A stretch of 64,000 nucleotides of DNA from Paenibacillus taihuensis (GCF_003386535.1 NZ_QTTN01000001.1:225979-289978), one strand, 5' to 3'. Counted from the stretch's first letter, positions 54,567 to 63,972 are shown. Notes: generated by a model not told the origin, from the letters alone. Translations and numbers: made by a program.

Positions 54567-56789
54567 ATGCAGCAGCAAGAACTGAACGAAGGTGTCCTTG
54601 ATTTGCGCATTCAAGGCATGAGCTGCACCGCGTGCGCGACCCGAATCGAACGGGCAGTCGGCAAGCTCGCCGGCGTGACGGCGGTGTCGGTTCATTATGC
54701 AGCCAAATCGGCCTATGTCGCTTATACACCAGGGAGTATTACGCCGTCCGCCATCATGGATCGCATCGAACAGATCGGATTCCATGCCCATCCACACGGC
54801 AAAGAAGGCGGCAACTCGGAGATCGATAAACTGCGCTTGCGGGTATTCACGGCAATTGTACTTACGCTGCCGCTTCTTTGGACGATGGCGCATCACTATA
54901 GCTGGACGCAGGGCATCCCTGTGCCGTTATTTCTGCAAGAACCACTGCTGCAATTTGTGCTTGCGGCGATTGTCCAATTCTTCATCGGCATGCCGTTCTA
55001 TTTCGGCGCCTTCTATGCGCTCAGGGAACGGACGGCGAATATGGATGTGCTGGTTGCCATCGGGACAACAGCTGCTTTCGTGTACAGCTATATCTCGATG
55101 ATGTCTGGAGGGGCGCTGTATTTCGAGACGTCGGCAGTCGTCATAACGGCAGTGCTGGGCGGCAAGCTGCTTGAAGCAACGGCATCGGAGCGGGTCATTC
55201 GCGAAAATGACAGCTTTGGCGCGCTGGAAGCGAAGGAAGCGGTCGTCATTCGAGCAGGGCGAAGAGAGCGAGTGCCGCTCGTGCGCGTCAGAGCGGAGGA
55301 TCAGCTCATCGCAGCGGTGAATGAGCCGATTCCGGCGGACGGCATTATCGTGGAAGGACAATCCGCGATCGATGAATCGTTCCTCACCGGCGAGAGCGCG
55401 CTCGTGACGCGCACGGTCGGTGACCACGTCTACGCAGGGACGATCGTCCGTGGCTCGGAGCTGCGCATTCAAGTGACGGCCATTGGGCAGCAAACGATGC
55501 TGAGCCGAATCGCGGCGCTGACCAGACATGCGCAGTCGACCAAGTCGTCGATCGGCCGGCGAGTGGACCAGCTGGCCGCAATTTTTGTGCCCGTCATGAT
55601 GCTGCTGTCGCTCGGGACGCTGCTGCTCTGGCTGCTTTGGCTGGAGCCGGGCGGCTGGGGAGCGGCTTCCATGCATGCGCTTGCCGTGCTGCTCGCCGCT
55701 TGTCCATGCGCGCTCGGACTTGCCTCGCCGATCTCGCTCGTCATCGCGACGGGGAAGCTAGCAAGGCGCGGCATCGTGCTCAAGGAAGCGGGCGCGCTGG
55801 AGCGGCTCGCGCAGCTGGATACGATCGTGCTCGATAAGACCGGCACGCTGACGGAAGGCAAGCCAGCGCTCACGGAAATCTATGCGTTGAGCGGTGAGCC
55901 GAACGCGCTGCTTCGTTTGGCAGCGTCGGCGGAAGCAAGCTCGCCGCATCCGTTCGCATCTGCGATACTAGCAGCGGCACGCCGGGCCGGACTCGTGTCG
56001 CCGGAATGCTCCGCGTTTCAAGCGTTCCCAGGAAAGGGAGTCGAGGCATATGTGGACGATAAACATATTGAAATCGGTAATGCTGCGTTCGCTGCCGAGC
56101 GGGCCTGGAAAATGAGCCGTGTCATGCAAAGCTTCGTGAATCGGAAGGAAGTCGCGGGGGAGTCTGTCATCTATGTAGCGATTGACGGGGATTGTGCGGG
56201 TGCTTTTGCTTTTGCCGATCAAGTGAAGCGATCTTCTTACGAGGCTGTTCACGCGCTCGCCGGAGAGAGGCTTAACGTGCTGCTCGCGACAGGCGACCAT
56301 ATCTCGGCTGCGAACAATGTTGCCGACCAGATCGGCATTGCCGGCGTCCATGCTTCGATGCTACCTGAGCATAAAGCAGCGCTGATCCGCGAGCTGCAAA
56401 ATAACGGGCACGTCGTCGCCATGGCGGGAGACGGCTGGAACGATGCGCCTGCCCTCGCCGCTGCCGATGTCGGCATCGCCATGGGAAGCGGGACGGAAGC
56501 GGCGCTTCATGCCGGACATATGACGCTGCTGCGTGCCCGCCTTACCGGCATCTACGAAGCGCTCGTGATCAGCCGGCTTACCGTTCGCAACATCCGGCAA
56601 AATCTCGGCTTCGCGTTCGTTTACAACTCCATCATTATTCCATTTGCCGCTGTTGGCGGGATTGAGCCATGGATGGCTGGCACCGCGATGGCGCTAAGTT
56701 CTGTGTCGGTTGTCGGGAATGCGCTGCGCCTGAACGGACAGATGACACGCGCGCTCGGACGGAGGAAACATACGCTAGACAACCTATAG
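54567..56789 (+). CDS. copA: Copper-transporting P1B-type ATPase
   Basis: 740 residues. One N-terminal metal-binding domain (GMSCTACATRIERAVG), membrane helices, phosphatase TGES, the CPC transport motif in AACPCALGLASP (about residue 378), DKTGT phosphorylation site (from 423), HPFASAI nucleotide-binding motif and GDGWNDAPALAAADVGIAMGSG. CPC plus a GMxCxxC domain indicates Cu(I) export. The final transmembrane segment is followed by a short tail. ATG behind CTAGGAGGA. No copZ or csoR is next to it here. Confidence 0.94.
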   Translation: MQQQELNEGVLDLRIQGMSCTACATRIERAVGKLAGVTAVSVHYAAKSAYVAYTPGSITPSAIMDRIEQIGFHAHPHGKEGGNSEIDKLRLRVFTAIVLTLPLLWTMAHHYSWTQGIPVPLFLQEPLLQFVLAAIVQFFIGMPFYFGAFYALRERTANMDVLVAIGTTAAFVYSYISMMSGGALYFETSAVVITAVLGGKLLEATASERVIRENDSFGALEAKEAVVIRAGRRERVPLVRVRAEDQLIAAVNEPIPADGIIVEGQSAIDESFLTGESALVTRTVGDHVYAGTIVRGSELRIQVTAIGQQTMLSRIAALTRHAQSTKSSIGRRVDQLAAIFVPVMMLLSLGTLLLWLLWLEPGGWGAASMHALAVLLAACPCALGLASPISLVIATGKLARRGIVLKEAGALERLAQLDTIVLDKTGTLTEGKPALTEIYALSGEPNALLRLAASAEASSPHPFASAILAAARRAGLVSPECSAFQAFPGKGVEAYVDDKHIEIGNAAFAAERAWKMSRVMQSFVNRKEVAGESVIYVAIDGDCAGAFAFADQVKRSSYEAVHALAGERLNVLLATGDHISAANNVADQIGIAGVHASMLPEHKAALIRELQNNGHVVAMAGDGWNDAPALAAADVGIAMGSGTEAALHAGHMTLLRARLTGIYEALVISRLTVRNIRQNLGFAFVYNSIIIPFAAVGGIEPWMAGTAMALSSVSVVGNALRLNGQMTRALGRRKHTLDNL

Positions 56790-56834
56790 CCCAAGTGGTA
56801 TATTTACACAAGCACAATTGCATAGAACACGTAA

Positions 56835-57038
56835 AACAGGTGCTTTGAGATAGAGCCTAAGCTCGATATCTCTTAGCTTAATAGGGAAGTCCGGTGAAAG
56901 ACCGGCACGGACCCGCCACTGTAAGGAGCGCCAATTGCTTAGGCAATCGGCACTGGATCCATAGATGTCACTGAGCGGCCAATCGCCGCACGGGAAGACG
57001 TGGATGACAGATGCTCCAAGTCAGGAGACCTGCCTGTT
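56835..57038 (+). ncRNA. Cobalamin (B12) riboswitch
   Basis: Contains the conserved core GGGAAG.CCGGTGAAAG.CCGG.ACGG.CCCGCCACTGTAA (from about 56882) and the B12 box AGTCAGGAGACCTGCC (about 57019-57034). P1 is AACAGG (56835-56840) with CCTGTT (57033-57038). The known ligand is adenosyl- or other cobalamin. It precedes btuFCD-cobTUS. No gene is seen in 56790-57268. Confidence 0.95.
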
Positions 57039-57066
57039 TCGTAAACCATGCTGCCTACGAGGATTT

Positions 57067-57074
57067 AGGCAGGT
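57067..57074 (+). promoter_or_regulatory. Candidate switching strand of B12 riboswitch
   Basis: AGGCAGGT (57067-57074) is the exact complement of ACCTGCCT (57028-57035), the 3' half of the B12 box, and its first six bases overlap the 3' arm TAGGCAG (57066-57072) of a local hairpin with CTGCCTA (57051-57057). Mutually exclusive pairings could communicate ligand state. Confidence 0.45.
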
Positions 57075-57177
57075 GTTAGAGATTGGCCATATACGAACGT
57101 ATTTCAACGCGCGCCTAAGCTTCTTTTCAGCTTGGAGTGATGTGAAAAGTCCGTCGGCCGCTGCTTAAGCGAAGCAT

Positions 57178-57217
57178 GAGCATTTCTGACATCTGTCTGT
57201 CGGGAATGCTCTTTTTT
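57178..57217 (+). terminator. Expression-platform terminator of the B12 riboswitch
   Basis: GAGCATT (57178-57184) pairs with AATGCTC (57205-57211) with an inner GAC/GTC, followed by six T, just before btuF. Confidence 0.85.
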
Positions 57218-57268
57218 GCATTCTCGGTAGACTCAAATTAGATTGACGAAAATGGGAGAGAACGGGGA

Positions 57269-58336
57269 ATGAAAGTGAAACAAGCACAAGCAATTCGATC
57301 GAAACTACTATTTACGCTGATGGTGATGCTGCTCGTTCTGTTGACCGCGGCTTGCGGTTCCGCATCGAATTCGAATGCGAATACGAGCGGCAACAGCAGC
57401 AACGCGGCTTTCGGTAATCCTGCGCAAACGGAGCAGAATGCTTCAACCACGAACGCGGGCAATACGGGCTCGAACAATACGAATACGGCAGCTGACACTA
57501 ATGCGCAAGCGACTGTTTACCCGCTGACTGTAAAGGATGTAACCGGAACTGAGCTTACGTTCCAAAAGGCGCCGGAGCGCATTGTAACGCTGCTGCCGAG
57601 CGAGACGGAGGTCGTCTACGCCATTGGCGCGGGCTCGTCGGTTGTCGGCGTGGACGACTTCTCCAACTATCCGAAGGAAGCGGCTTCGGTCACGAGGATC
57701 GGCGGCATGGATGCGGATATCGAGAAGATTGTATCGCTGAAGCCGGAGCTCGTATTGGCATCGTACACCATGGGGCAGGCCGTGGTCGACAAGCTGCGCT
57801 CGCTAGGTATTCAAGTGTACGCAACAGATCCGAAGACTTACGATGCGGTGATGGACAAAATCAAACAAATCGGCGCGATTCTGGATAAGTCGAGTGAAGC
57901 TGAAGCCGTCGCCAAGCATATGGCTGATGTTCGCGAGCAGGTTGCGAGCGCCGTCAAAGATGCGCCGAAGCCGAATGTCTACTTGGAGTTCTCTCCAGGC
58001 TGGACGGTAGGGAAAGGCGAGTTTCTGGATGAGCTCATCACGCTCGCCGGCGGTACGAACATCGCAACGAACCAAGGGTGGTACGAGATCGATCCGGAAG
58101 CCGTTGTGAAATCGAACCCGGAAGATATCATCTATGCTTCTATGACGCTTAAAGAAGGCGAGAAAAATCCGATCCTGACGGCAATCGAAACTCGTCCCGG
58201 CTGGAGCACCATTAATGCGATCAAAAATAAGCAAGTATTCGAAGTGGACCAAGATCCGCTCACTCGAGTCGGCCCGCGCCTCGCGGAAGGGCTGCTGGAA
58301 GTAGCGAAGAAGCTGCATCCGGATCTCATTCGCTAA
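57269..58336 (+). CDS. btuF: Cobalamin ABC transporter substrate-binding lipoprotein
   Basis: 355 residues. Signal peptide with lipobox TAAC (C29), a 60-residue Ser/Asn/Thr-rich spacer, then the class III binding-protein fold (YPLTVKDVTGTELTFQKAPERIVTLLPSETEVVYAIGAGSSVVGVDDFSNYPKEA; LKPELVLAS). The fold also serves siderophores, but the B12 riboswitch and cob genes indicate cobalamin or cobinamide. One base before btuC. Confidence 0.9.
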   Translation: MKVKQAQAIRSKLLFTLMVMLLVLLTAACGSASNSNANTSGNSSNAAFGNPAQTEQNASTTNAGNTGSNNTNTAADTNAQATVYPLTVKDVTGTELTFQKAPERIVTLLPSETEVVYAIGAGSSVVGVDDFSNYPKEAASVTRIGGMDADIEKIVSLKPELVLASYTMGQAVVDKLRSLGIQVYATDPKTYDAVMDKIKQIGAILDKSSEAEAVAKHMADVREQVASAVKDAPKPNVYLEFSPGWTVGKGEFLDELITLAGGTNIATNQGWYEIDPEAVVKSNPEDIIYASMTLKEGEKNPILTAIETRPGWSTINAIKNKQVFEVDQDPLTRVGPRLAEGLLEVAKKLHPDLIR

Positions 58337-58337
58337 G

Positions 58338-59381
58338 ATGCGAGCCAAACTAGCTATTTATGGAGGAGCAGCGATGCTCCTCTTAGCTGGATCTATCGTC
58401 GTCAGTTTGTCAATCGGTTCCTCGGGCTTACCGCTCGCGGATGTATGGGGCATCCTCATTCATCAGCTGCCTTGGATGTCAGATCCGAGCAAGCAGTGGG
58501 ATGCCAGTGAAATTGCTATCGTTACACAGCTGAGATTATCGCGCGTCTTGCTCGCTGTATTCGTGGGAGCATGCCTGGCGCTTGCGGGCAGCGGCTTTCA
58601 AGGCGTGCTGCGCAACCCGCTTGCCGACCCGTTCACACTCGGCGTTGCTTCCGGCTGCTCGGTAGGCGCTGCGTTCATGATCGTATTTGGCTACACCGCT
58701 TGGATTGGCCTATGGTCGGTACCAATTGTCGCGTTCGGCACGGGATTAGTGACACTTGTTATTGTCTTCGCGCTTTCTCGCGCTCGCGGGGCGATGAACG
58801 TAGAGTCGCTTATATTGTCCGGCGTCATCGTGCAAGCTTTCTTAGGGGCAATCGTTTCATTCATGGTCTCGATGTCGCAGGGCGTTATTAATGAAGTCAT
58901 GTTCTGGCTGATGGGAAGTCTGAGCACGCGCAGCTGGGAGCATGTTCAGCTTATTATGCCTTTTGCGATTGTTGGCTCTCCGCTTATGTTTCGTTATGCG
59001 CAGCATTTGAACTTATTCGTCCTTGGCGAGCGGCATGCGGCACATCTGGGCGTAAACGTGGAGCGGACCAAGCTGATCGTGCTGCTTATTTCAACGCTGC
59101 TGACGGCGGTCGCCGTATCGATCGCAGGCGTGGTCGGCTTCGTTGGGCTTGTCGTACCGCATCTGATCCGCTTGCTGGTCGGTCCGGATTACCGGATCAT
59201 TGTGCCGCTCTCCGCAATCGGCGGCGGCATCTATCTGTTGTGGGCGGACACGCTCGCACGCACGGTGCTGAGCCCGAAAGAGATTTCGCTTGGCGTCGTT
59301 ACGGCAATTATCGGAGCGCCCTTCTTCGCCTATCTGCTCTACCGGCGCAAAGTGCAGCAAGGGGGAGGTGCGTCGGCATGA
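58338..59381 (+). CDS. btuC: Cobalamin ABC transporter permease
   Basis: 347 residues of the FecCD/BtuC permease family with about ten membrane helices. LRLSRVLLAVFVGACLALAGSGFQGVLRNPLADPFTLGVASGC and GFVGLVVPHLIRLLVGPDYRIIVPLSAIGGGIYLLWADTLART are diagnostic. Ends in an ATGA overlap with btuD. Confidence 0.94.
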   Translation: MRAKLAIYGGAAMLLLAGSIVVSLSIGSSGLPLADVWGILIHQLPWMSDPSKQWDASEIAIVTQLRLSRVLLAVFVGACLALAGSGFQGVLRNPLADPFTLGVASGCSVGAAFMIVFGYTAWIGLWSVPIVAFGTGLVTLVIVFALSRARGAMNVESLILSGVIVQAFLGAIVSFMVSMSQGVINEVMFWLMGSLSTRSWEHVQLIMPFAIVGSPLMFRYAQHLNLFVLGERHAAHLGVNVERTKLIVLLISTLLTAVAVSIAGVVGFVGLVVPHLIRLLVGPDYRIIVPLSAIGGGIYLLWADTLARTVLSPKEISLGVVTAIIGAPFFAYLLYRRKVQQGGGASA

Positions 59382-60175
59382 TCGAAGCGAAGCAGGTAGT
59401 TAAACGGATCGGAAACCGCGATATTTTGCAGGAAATCAGCTTCTCCGTAGGGATAGGCCGTATGTATGGCATTATCGGTCCGAACGGTGCCGGCAAAACA
59501 ACGCTTCTCCAGCTGCTTTCGGGCACAGATGCTCCGACCAGCGGCGAAGTTTTATTCCAAGGACAAGCGATTACGTCGATCAAGCGAAAAGACTTGGCGA
59601 AGCGGGTAGCCGTTCTCCAGCAAGGCGGAATTCCAGCGGCTGCGTTTACGGTGCGCGAAGTGGTCCAAATGGGGCGGTTTCCGTTCCAAAATTGGCTCGG
59701 CGAGGAGAGTGCGGACAGCGAGCAGCTTATCGACGATGCGATTGAAACGATGGGGCTGACCGCGCTTGCCAATCGACAGGTGGATCAGCTGAGCGGCGGC
59801 GAGCGGCAGCGTGTCGCGCTGGCGAAAGTGATGGTTCAGGAACCGGAGCTGCTGCTGTTGGATGAGCCGACTACGTATCTTGACATCGGCTATCAAGTAC
59901 AGCTGCTGGATACCGTGAAGCGGTGGCAACAGGAAAGGCAGCTTACTGTCATCGCAGTGCTGCATGATTTGAACTTGGCGGCGCATTATTGCGATGAGCT
60001 GCTCGTGCTGCAGCATGGGCGAACGGCTGCGGATGGACCGCCTTCGGCGATTATGAAGCCGGAGCTGATATTGGACGTGTTCGGTGCAAGGGCAGTTATT
60101 CTGCCTCATCCGGAGACTGGTGTGCCGCAGCTGCTGCTTGCGCCATCCGTGCCGCCGAGTGAAAGAAGATCGTAG
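59378..60175 (+). CDS. btuD: Cobalamin ABC transporter ATP-binding protein
   Basis: 265 residues. Walker A GPNGAGKTT, Q-loop LQQGG, signature LSGGERQRVALAKVM, Walker B LLLLDEPTTYLD and the H-loop VLHDLNLAAHYCDE. ATG 59378 overlaps the btuC stop; GGGGGAGGTG lies upstream. Followed 16 bases later by cobT. Confidence 0.94.
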   Translation: MIEAKQVVKRIGNRDILQEISFSVGIGRMYGIIGPNGAGKTTLLQLLSGTDAPTSGEVLFQGQAITSIKRKDLAKRVAVLQQGGIPAAAFTVREVVQMGRFPFQNWLGEESADSEQLIDDAIETMGLTALANRQVDQLSGGERQRVALAKVMVQEPELLLLDEPTTYLDIGYQVQLLDTVKRWQQERQLTVIAVLHDLNLAAHYCDELLVLQHGRTAADGPPSAIMKPELILDVFGARAVILPHPETGVPQLLLAPSVPPSERRS

Positions 60176-60191
60176 AGAGAGGGAGAGAATA

Positions 60192-61262
60192 ATGAGCCAG
60201 CAAGAACTTGAACAACGGATTATAGAAATTACAGCCAGCATTTCACCGCTATTTAGCGAAAGTATAGAGGCAGCAGAGCAGCGCTTGAACAGCTTGACGA
60301 AACCTCCTGGCAGCTTGGGCAAGCTTGAAGAGATTGCACGTCAGGTAGCTGGCATTACCGGAGAGATTGCGCCGGATCTGGCGAAGCGTGCCGTCATCGT
60401 TATGGCTGGCGATCACGGCGTATGCGAAGAGGGGATCAGCGCCTTTCCGGCAGAAGTGACGCCGCAGATGGTGATGAACTTCTTGGCTGGCGGAGCAGCT
60501 GTTAATGTACTGGCGCGAGGAGCAGGTGCCGATGTGTTCTGCGTGGACATGGGCGTTAATGCGGATCTCGCACATGATTCGTTGATCAACTGCAAGACGC
60601 GCAAAGGAACGGCGAATATGACGCGGGAAGCGGCGATGGCTCGCGAAGAAGCGCTGGCAGCAATAATCGGCGGATATGAGCTGACCGAGAAGCTATCTCG
60701 CGAGCAAGGCTATCGGATGTTCGCGACAGGCGAGATGGGGATCGGCAATACGACGGCGAGCGCAGCGCTTTGCACGGTGCTTGGTTCCATGACTCCGGAT
60801 GAGGCAGTTGGACTCGGCACGGGGATTAATGAAGAACGGCGCAAGCATAAAGTCGATGTGGTGTGCCGAGCGATCGCTTGCAATACGCCTGATGCGCGTG
60901 ATCCTCTAGATGTGCTTGCGAAAGTCGGAGGTCTGGAGATTGCGGGACTTGTTGGCGTAATTCTGGGTGCAGCAGCGAATCGCTGTCTGGTCGTCATCGA
61001 TGGATTCATCTCTTCGGCGGCGGCACTCGTTGCCGCATCCATTGCACCGGAGGCTGCAGCTTATATGATCGGATCTCATCTGTCGCAGGAGCAGGGGCAT
61101 CGCAAGTTGATGGAACAGATCGGCTTGTCGCCGATGATCCATCTCGATATGCGGCTTGGTGAAGGCACGGGCGCTGTACTCGGGTTCCATTTTATCGATG
61201 CGGCGGTACGGATTATGCGGGAAATGGCGACATTCGAAAGCGCAGGCGTTTCGCGAGGCTAA
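60192..61262 (+). CDS. cobT: Nicotinate-nucleotide-dimethylbenzimidazole phosphoribosyltransferase
   Basis: 356 residues; activates dimethylbenzimidazole to alpha-ribazole phosphate for the lower ligand of B12. LTKPPGSLGKLEEIARQVAGI, VMAGDHGVCEEGISAFP, GEMGIGNTTASAAL, and MRLGEGTGAVLGF, which holds the catalytic glutamate known in CobT. ATG 60192 after GAGGGAGAG. No cobC phosphatase is seen in the operon. Confidence 0.95.
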   Translation: MSQQELEQRIIEITASISPLFSESIEAAEQRLNSLTKPPGSLGKLEEIARQVAGITGEIAPDLAKRAVIVMAGDHGVCEEGISAFPAEVTPQMVMNFLAGGAAVNVLARGAGADVFCVDMGVNADLAHDSLINCKTRKGTANMTREAAMAREEALAAIIGGYELTEKLSREQGYRMFATGEMGIGNTTASAALCTVLGSMTPDEAVGLGTGINEERRKHKVDVVCRAIACNTPDARDPLDVLAKVGGLEIAGLVGVILGAAANRCLVVIDGFISSAAALVAASIAPEAAAYMIGSHLSQEQGHRKLMEQIGLSPMIHLDMRLGEGTGAVLGFHFIDAAVRIMREMATFESAGVSRG

Positions 61263-61306
61263 AGGTAGAGTTAAACAAGAGTTGAACATGGGCGGAGGAA
61301 GCAGCT

Positions 61307-61900
61307 GTGGCGATCTTTATAACAGGCGGAGCTCGCAGCGGGAAGAGCGGCTTCGCGGAAGCGTATGCGATGAAGCTGGCGGAGCGGGGCATCTATATTG
61401 CAACTTCGCAGAGCTGGGGCGATGAAGAGATGGAGGCGCGGACGTCGCACCATAAGCGGACTCGTGAGCAATCGGGATATGCGTGGCAGACGATAGAGGA
61501 ACCGTATGCGCTGGCGGAGCTGTTGGAACGGCTCGAGCAAGAAGCTGCTGGTGATGAGCGAGAACGGCCTGCGGTGCTCGTGGACTGCTTGACGTTATGG
61601 CTGACGAATTGGATGCTTCGATTTGATGAGGAAGATGGCGGGCAAGGGAAAAGCGACGCTGCGTTAGAAAAGGTCATTGAGCGTCTTGTAGAGGTGGTCG
61701 CAGCTTACACAGGACCGCTTCTGCTTGTAACCAATGAGGTCGGCAGCGGCATCGTACCTGCATATCCGCTCGGACGCAGATTCCGCGATGAAGCGGGAAG
61801 GATGAACCGCAAGCTGGCTGCGCGCTGCGAGCAGGCGCTGCTCGTGGTGGCTGGCATTCCGCTTGATTTGAAGGCGCATGCTTTTCAGATTGGGGAGTAG
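61307..61900 (+). CDS. cobU: Adenosylcobinamide kinase / GMP transferase
   Basis: 197 residues. P-loop GGARSGKS (residues 7-14), TSHHKRTREQ with the guanylylated histidine region, LVDCLTLWLTNWM and VTNEVGSGIVPAYPLGRRFRDEAGRMN. Phosphorylates adenosylcobinamide then forms adenosylcobinamide-GDP. GTG 61307 after GGAGGAAGC. Confidence 0.95.
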   Translation: MAIFITGGARSGKSGFAEAYAMKLAERGIYIATSQSWGDEEMEARTSHHKRTREQSGYAWQTIEEPYALAELLERLEQEAAGDERERPAVLVDCLTLWLTNWMLRFDEEDGGQGKSDAALEKVIERLVEVVAAYTGPLLLVTNEVGSGIVPAYPLGRRFRDEAGRMNRKLAARCEQALLVVAGIPLDLKAHAFQIGE

Positions 61901-61935
61901 CGACGGCTGTTTCGTTCGTTTATGGGAGGGGCAGT

Positions 61936-62754
61936 ATGGTTAAACAGGTTATTAGAGAGCAGCTTATTGCGGCAGGCACGGCCTTTCAACTGCTGACTCG
62001 GATTCCGATCCCGGCCCAGCTTCCATTCACGCCGCAAGTGCTTGCTCGAAGTGTCGTATACTATCCGCTGGCGGGGCTTGTGATCGGCAGTATCGTCACC
62101 GCGCTTGCATGGGCACTCGATGGAATCGTACCGAGCATGCCTGCAGCTGTCATTGTGTTGATCGCGCTGACTGCGTTGAGCGGCGGCTTGCATGTGGATG
62201 GTTTTATGGACACCGCCGATGGGGTGCTAAGCAATCGCCCGCGCGAGAGAATGCTCGAAATCATGAAGGACAGCCGCGTCGGTGCGATGAGCGTGCTGGC
62301 GGCGGTGCTGCTCTTTCTGTTCAAATTCTCAGCGCTGGGCACGCTGCTTGATGACGGGCTGGATTGGTCCGAGGTTGCGCCGCTGCTCGCACTTTCTTTT
62401 GGCTGGAGCCGGATGTGGATCGTTGCCGCAATGGTATTATGGCCGTTTGCAAGACCGAACGAAGGGATGGCTTCGTTGTTCCGAGAGGTTCGTGCTCCGC
62501 ATGCGGTGACTGCACTTGCTGTACAATTGGTGCTCGTTTGCGGAGTGGCCGTGATTTTTGGAGATGCGGCGGATGGGAAGTTTCTATGCGCGTTAGCTGC
62601 TCAAGCTGTAATTACGGCTATACTAGGCAGCGTCGTGTGCGGATGGCTTTCCCGCAAACTTGGAGGCTTGACGGGCGATACATATGGTGCTGTAAGTGAA
62701 TTGATTGAGGCTTGTTTGATTTTCGCTGTGATGATGATGGTTGTGGGGCACTAG
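61936..62754 (+). CDS. cobS: Adenosylcobinamide-GDP ribazoletransferase (cobalamin synthase)
   Basis: 272-residue membrane protein joining adenosylcobinamide-GDP and alpha-ribazole. AFQLLTRIPIP, YYPLAGLVIG, LSGGLHVDGFMDTADG (acidic motif) and KLGGLTGDTYGAVSELIE are conserved CobS parts. ATG 61936 after GGGAGGGG. Completes the nucleotide loop assembly set with cobT and cobU. Confidence 0.95.
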   Translation: MVKQVIREQLIAAGTAFQLLTRIPIPAQLPFTPQVLARSVVYYPLAGLVIGSIVTALAWALDGIVPSMPAAVIVLIALTALSGGLHVDGFMDTADGVLSNRPRERMLEIMKDSRVGAMSVLAAVLLFLFKFSALGTLLDDGLDWSEVAPLLALSFGWSRMWIVAAMVLWPFARPNEGMASLFREVRAPHAVTALAVQLVLVCGVAVIFGDAADGKFLCALAAQAVITAILGSVVCGWLSRKLGGLTGDTYGAVSELIEACLIFAVMMMVVGH

Positions 62755-62782
62755 CGGTATTTACGAATGGAGGCGGTCTAGC

Positions 62783-63862
62783 ATGTTGTTGATGACCGAA
62801 TTAACACGACTGCTCGGGATCAAATATCCGATTATCCAAGCGCCAATGGCGGGCGGACCGACAACGCCGGAGCTGGTAGCGGCTGTATCGAATGCAGGAG
62901 GTTTAGGCAGCCTGGGTGCGGGATACTTAACGCCGGAGCAGATTCGCAGCACGATTCGCGAGATACGGAAGCTTACGGATCGTCCCTTCGCTGTGAACCT
63001 GTTCATTCCGGGGAAGACGAATACGCCGGATGAGACGATACAGAAGATGACTGAGGTTCTTGATGGGTATCGTGAGAAGCTCGGCATAGCTGTTAGCCCT
63101 ACACTTGCAAAGTATGAAGAGAGTTTTGCGGAGCAAGTGCAGGTGATTTTGGAAGAAAATGTCCCTGTCTTTAGTTTCACCTTCGGCCTCCCATCGTCTG
63201 ACATTATGGAAGCGATGAAGCAGCGCGGAATTCTGCTCGTCGGGACTGCTACGACCGTCGAAGAAGCGGTTCAGCTGGAGTTGGCAGGCGTTCATGCGAT
63301 TGCGGCACAAGGCAGCGAAGCGGGCGGTCATCGCGGGACTTTCATGAAGAAGGCAGAGGACTCCTTGATCGGCACGATTGCGCTCGTTCCGCAAATTGCG
63401 GACCGCGTATCGATTCCCGTCATTGCTTCAGGCGGCATCATGGACGGTCGCGGACTTGTAGCGAGCCTTGTACTTGGGGCATCTGCCGTGCAGATGGGTA
63501 CTGCTTTTCTCGCTTGTCCGGAGAGCGGTGCGCATGCGGCGTTTAAACAGAGAATCATGCAGTCTGACGAGGCGTCGACGGCGATTACATATGCGTATTC
63601 CGGCAAAGCGGCGCGGGGGATTCAGACGGAGTTTATGAAAGAGCTGAAGTCCTACGAGGGAGTCATACCCGAGTATCCGATTCAAAATGCAATGACACGA
63701 GATATTCGCCAAGCGGCTGCGCGTGCGAACAATCCCGAATATATGTCGATGTGGGCAGGGCAAGGGCTGCGGCTGGCAGGAGAGCGCACCGCTGCCGGGA
63801 CGGTAGAGCTGGTGATGGAGCAGGCGGAGGCGCTTGTTGGGAAGATGAGTGGGCGAAGTTAA
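62783..63862 (+). CDS. Nitronate monooxygenase-like FMN oxidoreductase
   Basis: 359-residue TIM-barrel FMN protein of the 2-nitropropane dioxygenase/FabK superfamily. GIKYPIIQAPMAGGPTTPELVAAVSNAGGLGSLGAGY, AQGSEAGGHRGTF with the catalytic histidine of nitronate monooxygenases, and IPVIASGGIMDGRGLVASLVLGASAVQMGTAFLACPES for the phosphate-binding site. No terminator separates it from cobS (28-base gap, ATGGAGGCGG site), so it may be read from the B12-controlled transcript. FabK-type enoyl reductase is less likely. Confidence 0.88.
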   Translation: MLLMTELTRLLGIKYPIIQAPMAGGPTTPELVAAVSNAGGLGSLGAGYLTPEQIRSTIREIRKLTDRPFAVNLFIPGKTNTPDETIQKMTEVLDGYREKLGIAVSPTLAKYEESFAEQVQVILEENVPVFSFTFGLPSSDIMEAMKQRGILLVGTATTVEEAVQLELAGVHAIAAQGSEAGGHRGTFMKKAEDSLIGTIALVPQIADRVSIPVIASGGIMDGRGLVASLVLGASAVQMGTAFLACPESGAHAAFKQRIMQSDEASTAITYAYSGKAARGIQTEFMKELKSYEGVIPEYPIQNAMTRDIRQAAARANNPEYMSMWAGQGLRLAGERTAAGTVELVMEQAEALVGKMSGRS

Positions 63863-63881
63863 AATTGCGAGTTTGTGAAAT

Positions 63882-63972
63882 GTAACGAATCCTTGAAACG
63901 CTATTAAGGCTAAATGAGCCTCTCTTGATCGGAAAACGGTCGAATAGCGTTCGGAGGTTCGTTATTTTTTTT
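63882..63972 (+). terminator. Branched hairpin element with T-run at window end
   Basis: TAACGAA (63883-63889) pairs with TTCGTTA (about 63958-63964), AACGCTATT (63897-63905) with AATAGCGTT (about 63943-63951), enclosing two small hairpins (GGCT/AGCC and GATCG/CGGTC). Eight T follow. It probably ends the cob-nmo transcript, and resembles a dispersed palindromic element. Nothing further seen to 64000. Confidence 0.7.
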
